This document shows positions 15,235-24,113 of a stretch of DNA of 64,000 nucleotides, one piece after another (positions within the stretch are counted from its first letter, which is position 1; each line of letters opens with the position of its first letter). Source of the stretch: an uncultured Faecalibacterium sp. (lineage in GTDB: Bacteria > Bacillota > Clostridia > Oscillospirales > Ruminococcaceae); the NCBI GenBank assembly GCA_934533135.1, contig CAKTBG010000001.1, positions 144,014 through 208,013 of the forward strand, written 5' to 3'. Made by a program: the position numbers and the translations under genes. Under the pieces are notes generated by a model. That model was not told the origin of the DNA, did not search any database, and was given only the letters and a program-made list of their open reading frames with translations.

Positions 15235-17380
15235 ACTGTTTTTCCAGCTCCTTTCGGGTCAGTTTCAGCACGCAGGGCCGACCATGCGGGCAGAACGGCG
15301 GCACCTCGCCGGAAAGGATCTTCTCGGCCAATGCCATCAGCTCCTGCGGCGACGAGCGGTCGCCCGCTTTGATGGCCGCGCGGCAGGAGATGGAGTGCAG
15401 CACCCACTCGGTCTTTTCGCTCAGGGCGTCTTTGCTGCCCCGCGCCAGCTTGCTGGCAAGCTCGACCAGCAGATCTTCCGCGTTGCCCTGCTCGACGTCC
15501 GCAGGCACCGACCGCAGAAAGACGGTGCTGCCGCCGAAATCGTCGATCTCGATGCCCGCATTTTCCAGCAGCGGGATGTTGTCCATCAAAGCCTGCTTTT
15601 CTTCGGCGGAGAGATCCACCGCCACCGGTTCCAGCAGCATCTGGCCGGGAACATTTCCATAGCTGGCGGCCAGCTTTTCAAACAGCTGCCGCTCATGCGC
15701 CGCGTGCTTGTCGATCAGGCAAAGCTCGTCGCCCCGCTCGGCCAGAATGTAGGTCTTGAACACTTCGCCCACATAATGCAACGGTTCCGGCCCGTCCTGC
15801 GGAACAAACCCCAGCTGCTCCGGCTTTTCGGCCGCCGCATCCCATGCCGTCATGTGATCCCGGGTCTCGGGCAGTTCCGCATCCGGCTCCACATCCAAGC
15901 TGGCCTCGCTTCCGGCCGGGCGGAACGCAGACTGCGCCGAGGTCTCCGGTTCTTCCGGCACGGGCAGCATTTCTCGCTCTGCCGATCCGGTGTCCTCCGG
16001 CTCCGGGCTGTGGAGGGTCACATCGGAGCGGAGCGGGGCTTTCGGTGCAACCGTTGTCCATGAGCGTCCGACCGGCGCGGCAGTAGTATGGGTCGGCTGC
16101 AGCGCAGCAGGCGTCGGCAGGATATCCCCAAAGGCTGCTGCGCGGGCATTCCGTTCCTGCATACCGGGCACAGAAGCCCGTTCCGGCTTCGTCCGCGCAA
16201 AAGCGGCCGTTTGGGGATGGTTTTCCAGCGTTCCCGGCTCCGCCTGCCCCGAAATAACGGCCGAAAGGCTTGTAAAGCATTCTTCCTTTACAGCATTTTC
16301 TGTCGGCTTTTCGTTTTCTTTTGTATTCTTGGATTCTTCTGCATTTTTCTTCTCCGGCGTCTCCTCAAAGGTGAATTGCCGTTCGCCCGTGCCGGGCTGC
16401 GCCAGTGCCAGCTTGACGGCATGGTACACTAGATCGAAAATATCGTTCTCGTGGGCGAAGCGCACCTCGGTTTTGGCCGGGTGAACATTGACATCCACAA
16501 GGTCGGCAGGCATCTCAAGAAGCAAAATTCCTCCCGGGAACTTGCCCTGCATCGTAGTGCCTTTGAACGCCATCTCCATGCCCGCCATCATGGTGCGGTT
16601 GCGGACGTAGCGGCCGTTGATGTAGAAATACTGCATACTCCGGCTGGCGCGGCAGCTCTTGGGCTGGGTGATGAGACCATAGACCCGGTAGGCCCGCTCG
16701 GTGTTGTCCACCTCCACAAGACCCCGGGTAAACTCCCGCCCCAGCACCGAATAGGCTGCGCCCCGCAGGGTACCATCGCCGGGCGTAACGTACTGCAGTT
16801 TCCCCTCCCGGACAAACTTGAAGCTGACTTCCGGATGGCTGAGTGCCACATGGCCGACAATGTCGGCCACAAAGGTACCCTCGCTGGAATCCTTTTTGAG
16901 GAACTTCATCCGGGCGGGCGTGTTGTAGAAGAGATCCCGCACCCGGATGGTGGTGCCCGTGCCTCGGGCACCCGGCTCGATGGGCTGCTCTTCCCCGCCC
17001 TCGATCCGATAAACCGAGGCACATTCCTCGCCCTCGGTACGGGTCAGCACTTCCACCCGGGCAACGCTGGCGATGGACGCCAGTGCCTCGCCGCGGAACC
17101 CGAGGGTGTGGATATGATTCAGATCATCCTGTGTCTGGATCTTGCTGGTCGCATGGCGGATGAACGCCGTGGGGATATACTGCCGCTCGATGCCGCTGCC
17201 GTTGTCGCTGACTTCGATCAGCTGGACGCCGCCCGACTCGATGGCAATGGTGATCTGGCTGGCACCGGCATCAATGGCGTTTTCCAGCAGTTCTTTCACC
17301 ACCGAGGCAGGCCGCTCGACCACTTCACCGGCGGCGATCAGCTCCGCGGTGTGCTTGTCCAGAACCCGTATCACAGCCAT
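15218..17380 (-). CDS. mutL: DNA mismatch repair protein MutL (endonuclease type)
   Basis: MutL (720 residues) couples mismatch recognition by MutS to strand incision. The N-terminal GHKL ATPase shows E-N-A-I-D-A-G-A-S, D-N-G-S-G-I and G-F-R-G-E-A-L. A long, low-conservation linker spans about residues 340-520. The C-terminal domain has D-K-H-A-A-H-E-R-Q-L-F-E (the DQHAx2Ex4E endonuclease motif with Lys for Gln) plus C-P-H-G-R-P and a final F-G-R, so it should nick DNA itself, as expected where MutH is absent. It lies 37 bases after mutS, with its ATG at 17380. Confidence 0.96.
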   Translation of the reverse strand: MAVIRVLDKHTAELIAAGEVVERPASVVKELLENAIDAGASQITIAIESGGVQLIEVSDNGSGIERQYIPTAFIRHATSKIQTQDDLNHIHTLGFRGEALASIASVARVEVLTRTEGEECASVYRIEGGEEQPIEPGARGTGTTIRVRDLFYNTPARMKFLKKDSSEGTFVADIVGHVALSHPEVSFKFVREGKLQYVTPGDGTLRGAAYSVLGREFTRGLVEVDNTERAYRVYGLITQPKSCRASRSMQYFYINGRYVRNRTMMAGMEMAFKGTTMQGKFPGGILLLEMPADLVDVNVHPAKTEVRFAHENDIFDLVYHAVKLALAQPGTGERQFTFEETPEKKNAEESKNTKENEKPTENAVKEECFTSLSAVISGQAEPGTLENHPQTAAFARTKPERASVPGMQERNARAAAFGDILPTPAALQPTHTTAAPVGRSWTTVAPKAPLRSDVTLHSPEPEDTGSAEREMLPVPEEPETSAQSAFRPAGSEASLDVEPDAELPETRDHMTAWDAAAEKPEQLGFVPQDGPEPLHYVGEVFKTYILAERGDELCLIDKHAAHERQLFEKLAASYGNVPGQMLLEPVAVDLSAEEKQALMDNIPLLENAGIEIDDFGGSTVFLRSVPADVEQGNAEDLLVELASKLARGSKDALSEKTEWVLHSISCRAAIKAGDRSSPQELMALAEKILSGEVPPFCPHGRPCVLKLTRKELEKQFGRIV

Positions 17381-17417
17381 AACCGTTTCCTCCTATCGTT
17401 GTTTTGGGGCAGCAGGC

Positions 17418-20039
17418 TCAGTTCATGCTGCCTTTCAGGGTCTTTTTCAGCTCATAGAGGAAGTTCAGAGCCTCGATGGGCGTCAGGGTCTCCACATCCA
17501 GTGCTTCCAGCTTTTCCATCATCTCGCTGGGCATGGCCGGAGAATTGTAATCCTGCAGAGCCTCAAAGTCGATCTGCTCGACCGTCTTTTTCGGGGCATT
17601 GGCTTCCAGTGCCCGCAGCACCTCGTGAGCGCGGCGGGTGACCGTGCCGGGCAGACCGGCCAGCTTTGCGACCTCGATGCCATAGCTGTCGTCTGCGGGG
17701 CCGCGGATGATCCGGCGGAGAAAGGTGATGTCCTCGCCCCGCTTTTTCACCGCAATGTTGTAATTTTTCACACCCTCGATGCTGCCTTCCAGATCGGTCA
17801 GCTCATGGTAGTGGGTGGCGAACAGCGTTTTGCAGCCCAGTCCCTTGGCGGGGTCAGAGATGTGCTCCACCACCGCGCGGGCAATGCTCATACCGTCAAA
17901 CGTCGAAGTGCCGCGGCCGATCTCGTCCAGCACGACCAGACTCTTCGGGGTGGCTTTTTTCAGGATCTCGGCCACCTCGGTCATTTCCACCATAAAGGTG
18001 GACTGGCCGGCCGAAAGGTCGTCCGACGCGCCGATGCGGGTAAAGATGGCGTCCACCACACCCACATGGCACGCGCTGGCCGGCACGAAGGAGCCGATCT
18101 GCGCCATCAGCGCGATCAGGGCATTCTGGCGCATATACGTCGATTTGCCAGCCATATTCGGACCTGTGATGATGAGGCAGCGATCCGCACCGCAGTTGAG
18201 GGTGGTGTCATTGGGAACGAACAGACTGCCCTTGAGCATCTGCTCGACCACCGGGTGACGCCCCTCCACGATGTGCAGTTCGTCTCCGTCGTCCACCACC
18301 GGACGGCAGTAGTTGTTCTCGGCGGCAACCTGCGCCAACGCTGCCAGAACATCCAGCTCGGCAACGGCATTGGCCGTCCGCTGGATGCGGTCGAGCTGGC
18401 TGCCGATGGCCTGCAGCAGCTCCGCAAAGAGCCGGTGTTCCAACGTGATGAGCCGCTCGTGCGCACCGAGGATCTTGCTTTCCAGCTCCTTCAGTTCCTG
18501 CGTGATGTAGCGTTCGCCGCTGGTAAGGGTCTGCTTGCGGATGTAGGTCTCGGGAACCATATTTTTATAAGCGTTGCTGACCTCGATGAAATAGCCGAAC
18601 ACATGGTTGTAACCGATCTTCAGCTTGGGGATGCCGGTCTCCTGCCGCAGCCGGGTCTCCAGCTGGGCAAGGATGCCCTTGGTGTTATCCCGGATGGAGC
18701 GCAGCTCATCCACCTCCGCATGGTAGCCCTTGGCGATCACGCCGCCGTCCTTCAGGGTGGAGGGAGCTTCGGGGTCGATGGCTGCATAGATCTTTGTTTT
18801 GATGTCGTCCAACGGGTCGATCTCGGCTGCCAGAGCGGTCAGCTCGGCGCAGCCGCAGCTCTCGGCCTGCTGTTTCAGGCTGGGAAGCCGGTCACAGGTC
18901 TGCGCCATGGCGTAGATCTCTTTCGGTGTGGCTGAGCCATAGACCGTGCGGGTCATCATCCGTTCCAGATCCGCAATGTAGTGCAACTCTTCGATCAGAT
19001 CGCCGCGCTGCATGGTCTGGCGGACAAGGCTCTCGACAGCGTTCAGGCGGCGGTTGATGGCCGCACTGTTCACCAGCGGCTGCTCGATCCAACTGCGCAG
19101 CATCCGCTTGCCCATGGCGGTGCTGGTCTTGTCCAGCACCCACAACAGGGTTCCACGCTTTTCCCGCCCGCGCAGGGTCTCGGTCAGTTCAAGGTTGGCC
19201 CGTGTCACCGGCGAAAGGCTCATGAACTGTGCCTCATCGTAGCGGATAACGGTTTTGAGCCGCTCCACGCCCTTGATCTGGGTCGTGTGCAGGTATTCCA
19301 GCAGGGCGGCCATGGCAAACCGCACCAAGCCATCCGGCGCGATCTCCGTTTCCGCAGCCCAGTTGCGGCCAAACTGGTTTTCCAGCGCGATGGCCACGAG
19401 CCCCGGTGCGTAGCGTTCTTCTTCCACCAGCTCCACCGCGCAGGCCATGTTCTTTTTGAGGTAGGAGGTGATCTCCCGGCAATCCAGAAGCCCGGGGTTC
19501 AGCAGCACTTCGCTGGGGCGGTAGCGGCACAACTCGGCGATGACGGCCGGAGCGATTTTTTTCGCATCCGGGCTTTTCAGCTCTGTGACGTGTGCCGTGC
19601 CGGTCGAAACATCGGCAAAGCACACGCCTGCCGCGCCATCCCTCAGGAAGATGCTTGCAATGTAGTTGTTTTTGTCATCCTGCAACATACTGCTCTCGAT
19701 GACGGTACCCGGTGTAACCACCCGGATGATATCCCGCTTTACAAGCCCTTTGGCCTTGGCGGGGTCCTCGACCTGCTCGCAGATGGCAACTTTGTAGCCC
19801 TTGGCGATCAACCTTGCCACATACCCTTCGTAGCTGTGAAAAGGCACCCCGCACATGGGCGCACGTTCTTCCAGTCCGCACTGCTTGCCGGTCAGCGTCA
19901 GATCCAGCTCCCGCGAGGCGGTTTTGGCGTCCTCGAAGAACATCTCATAAAAATCGCCGATGCGATAAAAAAGGATCTCGTCCTGATGCTGTTTTTTGAT
20001 CTCAAGATACTGCTGCATCATTGGCGACAATTCGGCCAT
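17418..20039 (-). CDS. mutS: DNA mismatch repair protein MutS
   Basis: MutS (873 residues) recognises mismatches. The N-terminal mismatch-binding F-Y-E motif is present in I-G-D-F-Y-E-M-F-F-E (about residues 27-36). The ATPase has Walker A G-P-N-M-A-G-K-S-T and the D-E-I-G-R-G-T-S-T-F-D Walker B/signature region. The SD GGAGG precedes the ATG. It is followed directly by mutL and preceded by ricA and miaB, the same neighbourhood as in Bacillus subtilis. Confidence 0.97.
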   Translation of the reverse strand: MAELSPMMQQYLEIKKQHQDEILFYRIGDFYEMFFEDAKTASRELDLTLTGKQCGLEERAPMCGVPFHSYEGYVARLIAKGYKVAICEQVEDPAKAKGLVKRDIIRVVTPGTVIESSMLQDDKNNYIASIFLRDGAAGVCFADVSTGTAHVTELKSPDAKKIAPAVIAELCRYRPSEVLLNPGLLDCREITSYLKKNMACAVELVEEERYAPGLVAIALENQFGRNWAAETEIAPDGLVRFAMAALLEYLHTTQIKGVERLKTVIRYDEAQFMSLSPVTRANLELTETLRGREKRGTLLWVLDKTSTAMGKRMLRSWIEQPLVNSAAINRRLNAVESLVRQTMQRGDLIEELHYIADLERMMTRTVYGSATPKEIYAMAQTCDRLPSLKQQAESCGCAELTALAAEIDPLDDIKTKIYAAIDPEAPSTLKDGGVIAKGYHAEVDELRSIRDNTKGILAQLETRLRQETGIPKLKIGYNHVFGYFIEVSNAYKNMVPETYIRKQTLTSGERYITQELKELESKILGAHERLITLEHRLFAELLQAIGSQLDRIQRTANAVAELDVLAALAQVAAENNYCRPVVDDGDELHIVEGRHPVVEQMLKGSLFVPNDTTLNCGADRCLIITGPNMAGKSTYMRQNALIALMAQIGSFVPASACHVGVVDAIFTRIGASDDLSAGQSTFMVEMTEVAEILKKATPKSLVVLDEIGRGTSTFDGMSIARAVVEHISDPAKGLGCKTLFATHYHELTDLEGSIEGVKNYNIAVKKRGEDITFLRRIIRGPADDSYGIEVAKLAGLPGTVTRRAHEVLRALEANAPKKTVEQIDFEALQDYNSPAMPSEMMEKLEALDVETLTPIEALNFLYELKKTLKGSMN

Positions 20040-20106
20040 GATGTTTCACCTTCCTCCCCTGTATTCCGGTGCCCGGTTTGCGGGCAAAAACTGCCCTTTG
20101 CAAGGA

Positions 20107-20137
20107 AAACGCGGCCTGCATAGCACAGCCGCGTTTT
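20107..20137 (-). terminator. Hairpin between ricA and mutS
   Basis: AAACGCGGC (20107-20115) and GCCGCGTTTTT (20128-20138) form a stem with T runs on both strands. It may reduce read-through from miaB-ricA into mutSL. Confidence 0.65.
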
Positions 20138-20158
20138 TGATTCTTGTTTCAGAGAGGT

Positions 20159-20566
20159 TCAGTGGCAGCCGCCGCAGGTCGAGCAGCTGCCGGTGCAGGA
20201 TGCAGACGGCTCCTGCACGGTCATCGGGTCGCCGCCATTCATCGCGGTGTTGATGATGGCGTCGATATAATTGACGAGGTTCTCGCAGTCGCGCTTCGCC
20301 TCGTTGTAAGCCACCATGTCCTCATCGGCCATGATCTTGGCATAGAGGCTGTTCACCTTCTCGTTCAGCTCGGCGATCCGGGCATCGTTCCGCTCCGACT
20401 TACCGATCTCATTGTTCAAATCCATGCGGGCGAGGTTGAACTCGCCGATCATGTTCTGCAGTTCCTCATCCTTGTCGTTGGCTTTGCGCGCCTGATCCAG
20501 CGCGAGGTAACGGGGGTCGGTCTGAAGTGCCATTGCAGCACGCTTGAAAAGATCAATGCAATCCAT
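20159..20566 (-). CDS. ricA: YlbF/YmcA-family protein (RicA-like) with a cysteine-rich tail
   Basis: The 135-residue protein is a helical YlbF/YmcA-family member. In Bacillus, YmcA (RicA) forms the Y-complex with YlbF and YaaT, carries Fe-S clusters and helps RNase Y process mRNAs. The assignment rests on the fold-like helical pattern (A-L-Q-T-D-P-R-Y-L-A-L, Y-N-E-A-K-R-D-C-E-N-L) and on its position between miaB and mutS, as in Bacillus. The tail has four cysteines in 11 residues (Cys124, 128, 131, 134) plus a final His, suggesting metal or cluster binding. The SD AAGGAG precedes the ATG. Confidence 0.82.
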   Translation of the reverse strand: MDCIDLFKRAAMALQTDPRYLALDQARKANDKDEELQNMIGEFNLARMDLNNEIGKSERNDARIAELNEKVNSLYAKIMADEDMVAYNEAKRDCENLVNYIDAIINTAMNGGDPMTVQEPSASCTGSCSTCGGCH

Positions 20567-20626
20567 GGGAAAAATCTCCTTTTTGTTCCAATCTTAAAAA
20601 TATATGACAACACGTTTTGTTTTGCT

Positions 20627-22009
20627 TTATTCCGTCCGCTCGCCCAGCAGGACAGTGGCGCGAGCACCGGTCAGGCGGATTTCCGCATACTGCCCCATCA
20701 GGGCATCGTCTGCTTTGAACTCGACGGTCAGGTTGTTGTCCAGCCTACCCGAGAGGGTGCCTTCGGCACGGCCATACCCCTCCACCAGTACCTTCACGGT
20801 CTGCCCCACCTGCGCCTTGACAAGGTTCATGGCGATCTCGTCCTGCATCTTGAGCAGGCGGCTCATCCGGTCGGTCTTTTCCTTGCGGGGGGTCGGGTCG
20901 GGCATCTCCGCGGCTTTCGTGCCGGTGCGCTTGGAGTAGATGAAGGTAAACAGCTGCATATAGCCGACCTTCTGGATCAGATCCAGCGTCTGCTGGAAAT
21001 CTTCCTCCGTCTCACCGGGGAATCCGACGATGATATCGCTCGAGAAGGTAATGCCGGGCACGGTCTTGCGGGCGTACTCGATCAGCTCCATGTAGTGCTC
21101 GACGGTGTAGTGTCGGTTCATCTGCTGGAGCAGCCGATCCGAACCGCACTGCACCGGAAGGTGCAGGTGCCTGCAGATCTTGGGCTGCGCCGCAATGGTG
21201 TCGATCAGCTTGTGGCTGGCGTCCTTCGGGTGGCTGGTCATAAAGCGGATGTGGTAGTCGCCCGGCACCGTGCAGAGCAGATTGAGCAGGTCGGAGAAAT
21301 CCACCTGTTCCTCCAAGCCCTTGCCGTAGCTGTTGACGTTCTGCCCCAGCAGGGTGATCTCCTTGTACCCGGCCTCCACCAGCCCCCGGAACTCCGCGAG
21401 GATGTCGCAGGGCTTGCGGCTTTTCTCGCGGCCGCGGACATAGGGCACGATGCAGTAGGTGCAGAAATTGTCACAGCCATACATGATCGGCAGCCATGCC
21501 CGGAACTCGCTCTCCCGGCGGATGGGGATGTTCTCGACGATGACCGGACGCTGCGCCGGCTCCATCAGAACGCGCTTGTGCCGCTGCAGCTTCTGCGCGA
21601 TGAGCTGGGGCAGCGTGTCGATGCCGTCCACACCGAAGACCAGATCCACATAAGGGTAGCTCTGGCGCAGCTTTTCCACGACGTGCTTCTGGTTGGCCAT
21701 GCAGCCGCACAAGCCGATCATCAGGCCGGGCTTTTTCTCCTTGAGACCCTTCAGCGCACCCACGTTGCCGAACACACGCTGCTCGGCGTGTTCGCGGACG
21801 GCGCAGGTGTTGAAAAGGATCAGATCGGCGTCTTCGGGCTTGTCGCACAGGCCGTAGCCGATGTCCACCAGCACACCCTTGATCCGCTCGCCGTCGTTGA
21901 CGTTCTGCTGACAGCCATAGCTGTGGACAAAGGCCAGCGGCGGCGTGTCGTAGGCCTGACGCACCAGCTCGGCGGCGGTGCTGTTGTGTTCAAATGTAAT
22001 GTATTCCAA
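20627..22009 (-). CDS. miaB: tRNA-2-methylthio-N6-dimethylallyladenosine synthase
   Basis: MiaB (460 residues) is a radical-SAM enzyme that adds a methylthio group to i6A37 of tRNA. The N-terminal MTTase domain has Y-G-C-Q-Q-N and C-G-C-M-A-N cysteines, the radical-SAM CxxxCxxC is in C-D-N-F-C-T-Y-C-I-V-P, and a C-terminal TRAM domain follows. I prefer the TTG at 22009 because the SD AAGG directly touches the in-frame ATG at 22018 but is suitably placed for the TTG. A promoter lies at 22141-22169 and the leader contains stem-loops. It acts after MiaA, encoded downstream. Confidence 0.95.
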   Translation of the reverse strand: MEYITFEHNSTAAELVRQAYDTPPLAFVHSYGCQQNVNDGERIKGVLVDIGYGLCDKPEDADLILFNTCAVREHAEQRVFGNVGALKGLKEKKPGLMIGLCGCMANQKHVVEKLRQSYPYVDLVFGVDGIDTLPQLIAQKLQRHKRVLMEPAQRPVIVENIPIRRESEFRAWLPIMYGCDNFCTYCIVPYVRGREKSRKPCDILAEFRGLVEAGYKEITLLGQNVNSYGKGLEEQVDFSDLLNLLCTVPGDYHIRFMTSHPKDASHKLIDTIAAQPKICRHLHLPVQCGSDRLLQQMNRHYTVEHYMELIEYARKTVPGITFSSDIIVGFPGETEEDFQQTLDLIQKVGYMQLFTFIYSKRTGTKAAEMPDPTPRKEKTDRMSRLLKMQDEIAMNLVKAQVGQTVKVLVEGYGRAEGTLSGRLDNNLTVEFKADDALMGQYAEIRLTGARATVLLGERTE

Positions 22010-22066
22010 TGAAACCATCCTTCAAATTATTATCGCAAGTCAAGAATTTAGTGCAACATCCAAACG

Positions 22067-22123
22067 GCATATTTGCGATATGCAATTCAACGCTGTTGCT
22101 GTTGCATTAAAAAGTTGAATTGC
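22067..22123 (-). promoter_or_regulatory. Stem-loops in the miaB leader
   Basis: GCAATTCAAC (22082-22091) and GTTGAATTGC (22114-22123) are perfect inverted repeats with a 22-base loop. GCATAT/ATATGC (22067-22083) forms a second, adjoining hairpin. Both would lie in the untranslated leader of miaB. Confidence 0.6.
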
Positions 22124-22140
22124 TATAAAATGCTCGTTTC

Positions 22141-22169
22141 AGTATACCCTGTTTTCTCGTTCAGGGCAA
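22141..22169 (-). promoter_or_regulatory. miaB operon promoter
   Basis: On the minus strand TTGCCC (22169-22164) and TATACT (22146-22141) are 17 bases apart. Confidence 0.7.
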
Positions 22170-22203
22170 GAGGTCCGGCGCATTTTTCGCAGAAAAGAGG
22201 GCT

Positions 22204-22590
22204 TCACTGGGCGATCTGCGCCTCTGCAAGACAGTTCTCACAGACACCAAAAAGCACCACGGCACAGTCCTCGACCCTGCCTTTCTGGTTTTTGACCAGC
22301 TTCATCACCTGTTTTTCGTCCACATCGGCGTCCACGACACTGCCGCAGGCCGTGCAGTACAGGTGGCTGTGCCAGAACAGGGTGTGGTCAAAGCGGTCGG
22401 GCTGCCCCGGGATGGACACCCGGCGGACCCGGCCTGCCTCCACAAGGCTGTTCAGGTTGCGGTAAACGGTGCCAAGGCTGAGGTTGGGGCACTCCTTGAC
22501 TGCCTCTTCGTAGATCTCCTCGGCTGTGGGGTGGCTGCAGAGCTGATCGACCTTCTGCAGCACCAATTCTCTCTGTTTGGAATAGCGCAT
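22204..22590 (-). CDS. Fur-family metalloregulator (PerR/Fur-like)
   Basis: The 128-residue protein has a winged helix (residues about 1-75, with H-P-T-A-E-E-I-Y and S-L-G-T-V-Y-R-N-L-N) and a C-terminal metal-binding domain. It shows H-S-H-L-Y-C-T-A-C-G and a second CxxC (C-E-N-C) that together form the structural zinc site. Fur-family proteins sense iron, peroxide, zinc or manganese; the sequence alone does not say which. I start at ATG 22590, with AAAGGAG upstream; the longer open frame has no support. It follows rarA closely and may be co-transcribed with it. Confidence 0.92.
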   Translation of the reverse strand: MRYSKQRELVLQKVDQLCSHPTAEEIYEEAVKECPNLSLGTVYRNLNSLVEAGRVRRVSIPGQPDRFDHTLFWHSHLYCTACGSVVDADVDEKQVMKLVKNQKGRVEDCAVVLFGVCENCLAEAQIAQ

Positions 22591-22654
22591 GGTGGTTCTC
22601 CTTTGTTGTGTTTTCGTTATGATACAATTTATATGGATCCGGCCACAATGCCGG

Positions 22655-23929
22655 TCACAGCGTTTCTTCGCCCTTGATCTTTGCCCAGTATGCCCGGGCC
22701 GCCTGTTCGGTGCGGTTGTCGCCAAACTGATAATAGTGGGTTCCCATGAGCGCGTCGGGCAGATACTGCTGCTCCACCCAGTGGTTGGGGTAATCGTGGG
22801 CATATTTGTAATTTTGCCCCTTTACCAGCGCATCCTCGCCGTCGCAGTGCTTGTTCTGCAGCGGACGCGGGATGGGGCCAGTTTTGCCCGCCTGCACATC
22901 CGCGATGGCCGCATTGATGGCGTCATGGGCACTGTTCGACTTGGGGCTGGTGGCCACAAGGATGACCGCATCTGCCAGCGGAAGCCGCGCTTCGGGCAGA
23001 CCCACCATATTGGCGGCGTCCACCGCCGCTTTGACGATGGGAATGATCTGCGGATAAGCCAGCCCCACATCCTCGCAGGCGCACACCATCAGCCGCCGAC
23101 AGGCCGAAACGAGATCCCCCGCTTCCAGCAGACGCGCCAGATAGTGCAATGCCGCATCCGGGTCGGAGCCGCGCATGGATTTCTGGTAGGCCGATACGAT
23201 ATCGTAATGGTCGTCTCCCTCCCGGTCGTACCGCATGGCCGTCCGCCGGGTGACCTGCCGGATCATTTCAAGGTCGATGTGCTTGCCCGCCTCATCCACC
23301 GGGGCTGCTGTCACCGCAAAGTCGAGGCAGCCCAGTGCCTTGCGCAGGTCGCCGCCCGCACTCTCAGCAAGGTAATCGCAGGCGTCCTCGTCCATGGTCA
23401 CCGGATGCCCCTCGGCCTCCGAGAGCTTCCCGAGTGCGTTCTGCAGCCCGCGTTTGACATCGGCAGCGGCGAGCGATTTGAACTCGAATACCGTGCAGCG
23501 GGACAGCAGTGCATTATAGATGTAAAAATACGGGTTTTCGGTGGTGGAGGCGATCAGGGTCACGCTGCCATCCTCAATGCACTCAAGCAGGCTTTGCTGC
23601 TGCTTTTTATTGAGATATTGGATCTCGTCCAGATAGAGCAGGATGCCGCCCGCACCGGCCAGCGTACCGATGTCCTTGAGCACATTTTTGATGTCGCCGG
23701 TGCCGCAGGAGGTGCCGTTGAGCTTGTGGAGGGTCATGCCGCTGTTTTCGGCGATGATCCGCGCCACGGTGGTCTTGCCGGTACCGGACGGCCCATAGAA
23801 GATCATGTTTGGGATCCGTCCGCTCTCGATGGTGCGGCGGAACACCCGCCCGGGTGCCAGAAGATGCTGCTGGCCGCAGACCTCCGCCAGCGTTTTGGGA
23901 CGCAGACGCTGCGCCAGTGGTTCGTTCAT
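22655..23929 (-). CDS. rarA: Replication-associated recombination protein A (MgsA/RarA AAA ATPase)
   Basis: The 424-residue AAA+ ATPase related to clamp loaders acts at stalled replication forks. Walker A is G-P-S-G-T-G-K-T-T-V, Walker B/sensor follows in Y-L-D-E-I-Q-Y-L-N-K, and the C-terminal oligomerisation domain contains K-S-M-R-G-S-D-P-D-A-A-L-H-Y-L. The length is typical. The SD GGAGG precedes the ATG. It is divergent from nth, each with its own promoter in the shared intergenic region. Confidence 0.95.
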   Translation of the reverse strand: MNEPLAQRLRPKTLAEVCGQQHLLAPGRVFRRTIESGRIPNMIFYGPSGTGKTTVARIIAENSGMTLHKLNGTSCGTGDIKNVLKDIGTLAGAGGILLYLDEIQYLNKKQQQSLLECIEDGSVTLIASTTENPYFYIYNALLSRCTVFEFKSLAAADVKRGLQNALGKLSEAEGHPVTMDEDACDYLAESAGGDLRKALGCLDFAVTAAPVDEAGKHIDLEMIRQVTRRTAMRYDREGDDHYDIVSAYQKSMRGSDPDAALHYLARLLEAGDLVSACRRLMVCACEDVGLAYPQIIPIVKAAVDAANMVGLPEARLPLADAVILVATSPKSNSAHDAINAAIADVQAGKTGPIPRPLQNKHCDGEDALVKGQNYKYAHDYPNHWVEQQYLPDALMGTHYYQFGDNRTEQAARAYWAKIKGEETL

Positions 23930-23981
23930 GGGGTGTTCCCTCCTGTCGGTTTTGCAAATTTCTGCGAATTATTCCGTTTAT

Positions 23982-24010
23982 AGTATACCGCATTTTTGCT
24001 GCGGAGACAA
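23982..24010 (-). promoter_or_regulatory. rarA promoter
   Basis: On the minus strand TTGTCT (24010-24005) and TATACT (23987-23982) have a 17-base spacing. Confidence 0.7.
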
Positions 24011-24051
24011 GCACGAAAACACAAATGATTCTCAGATATTCGATAAAAATA

Positions 24052-24080
24052 TTTACAAAGCAGCAAAATCGTGGTATCAT
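24052..24080 (+). promoter_or_regulatory. nth promoter
   Basis: TTTACA (24052-24057) and TATCAT (24075-24080) have a 17-base spacing, 34 bases before the nth start codon. Confidence 0.7.
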
Positions 24081-24113
24081 CAGGATAATTTCAGGTCGAA
24101 ATGAGGGAACTTT

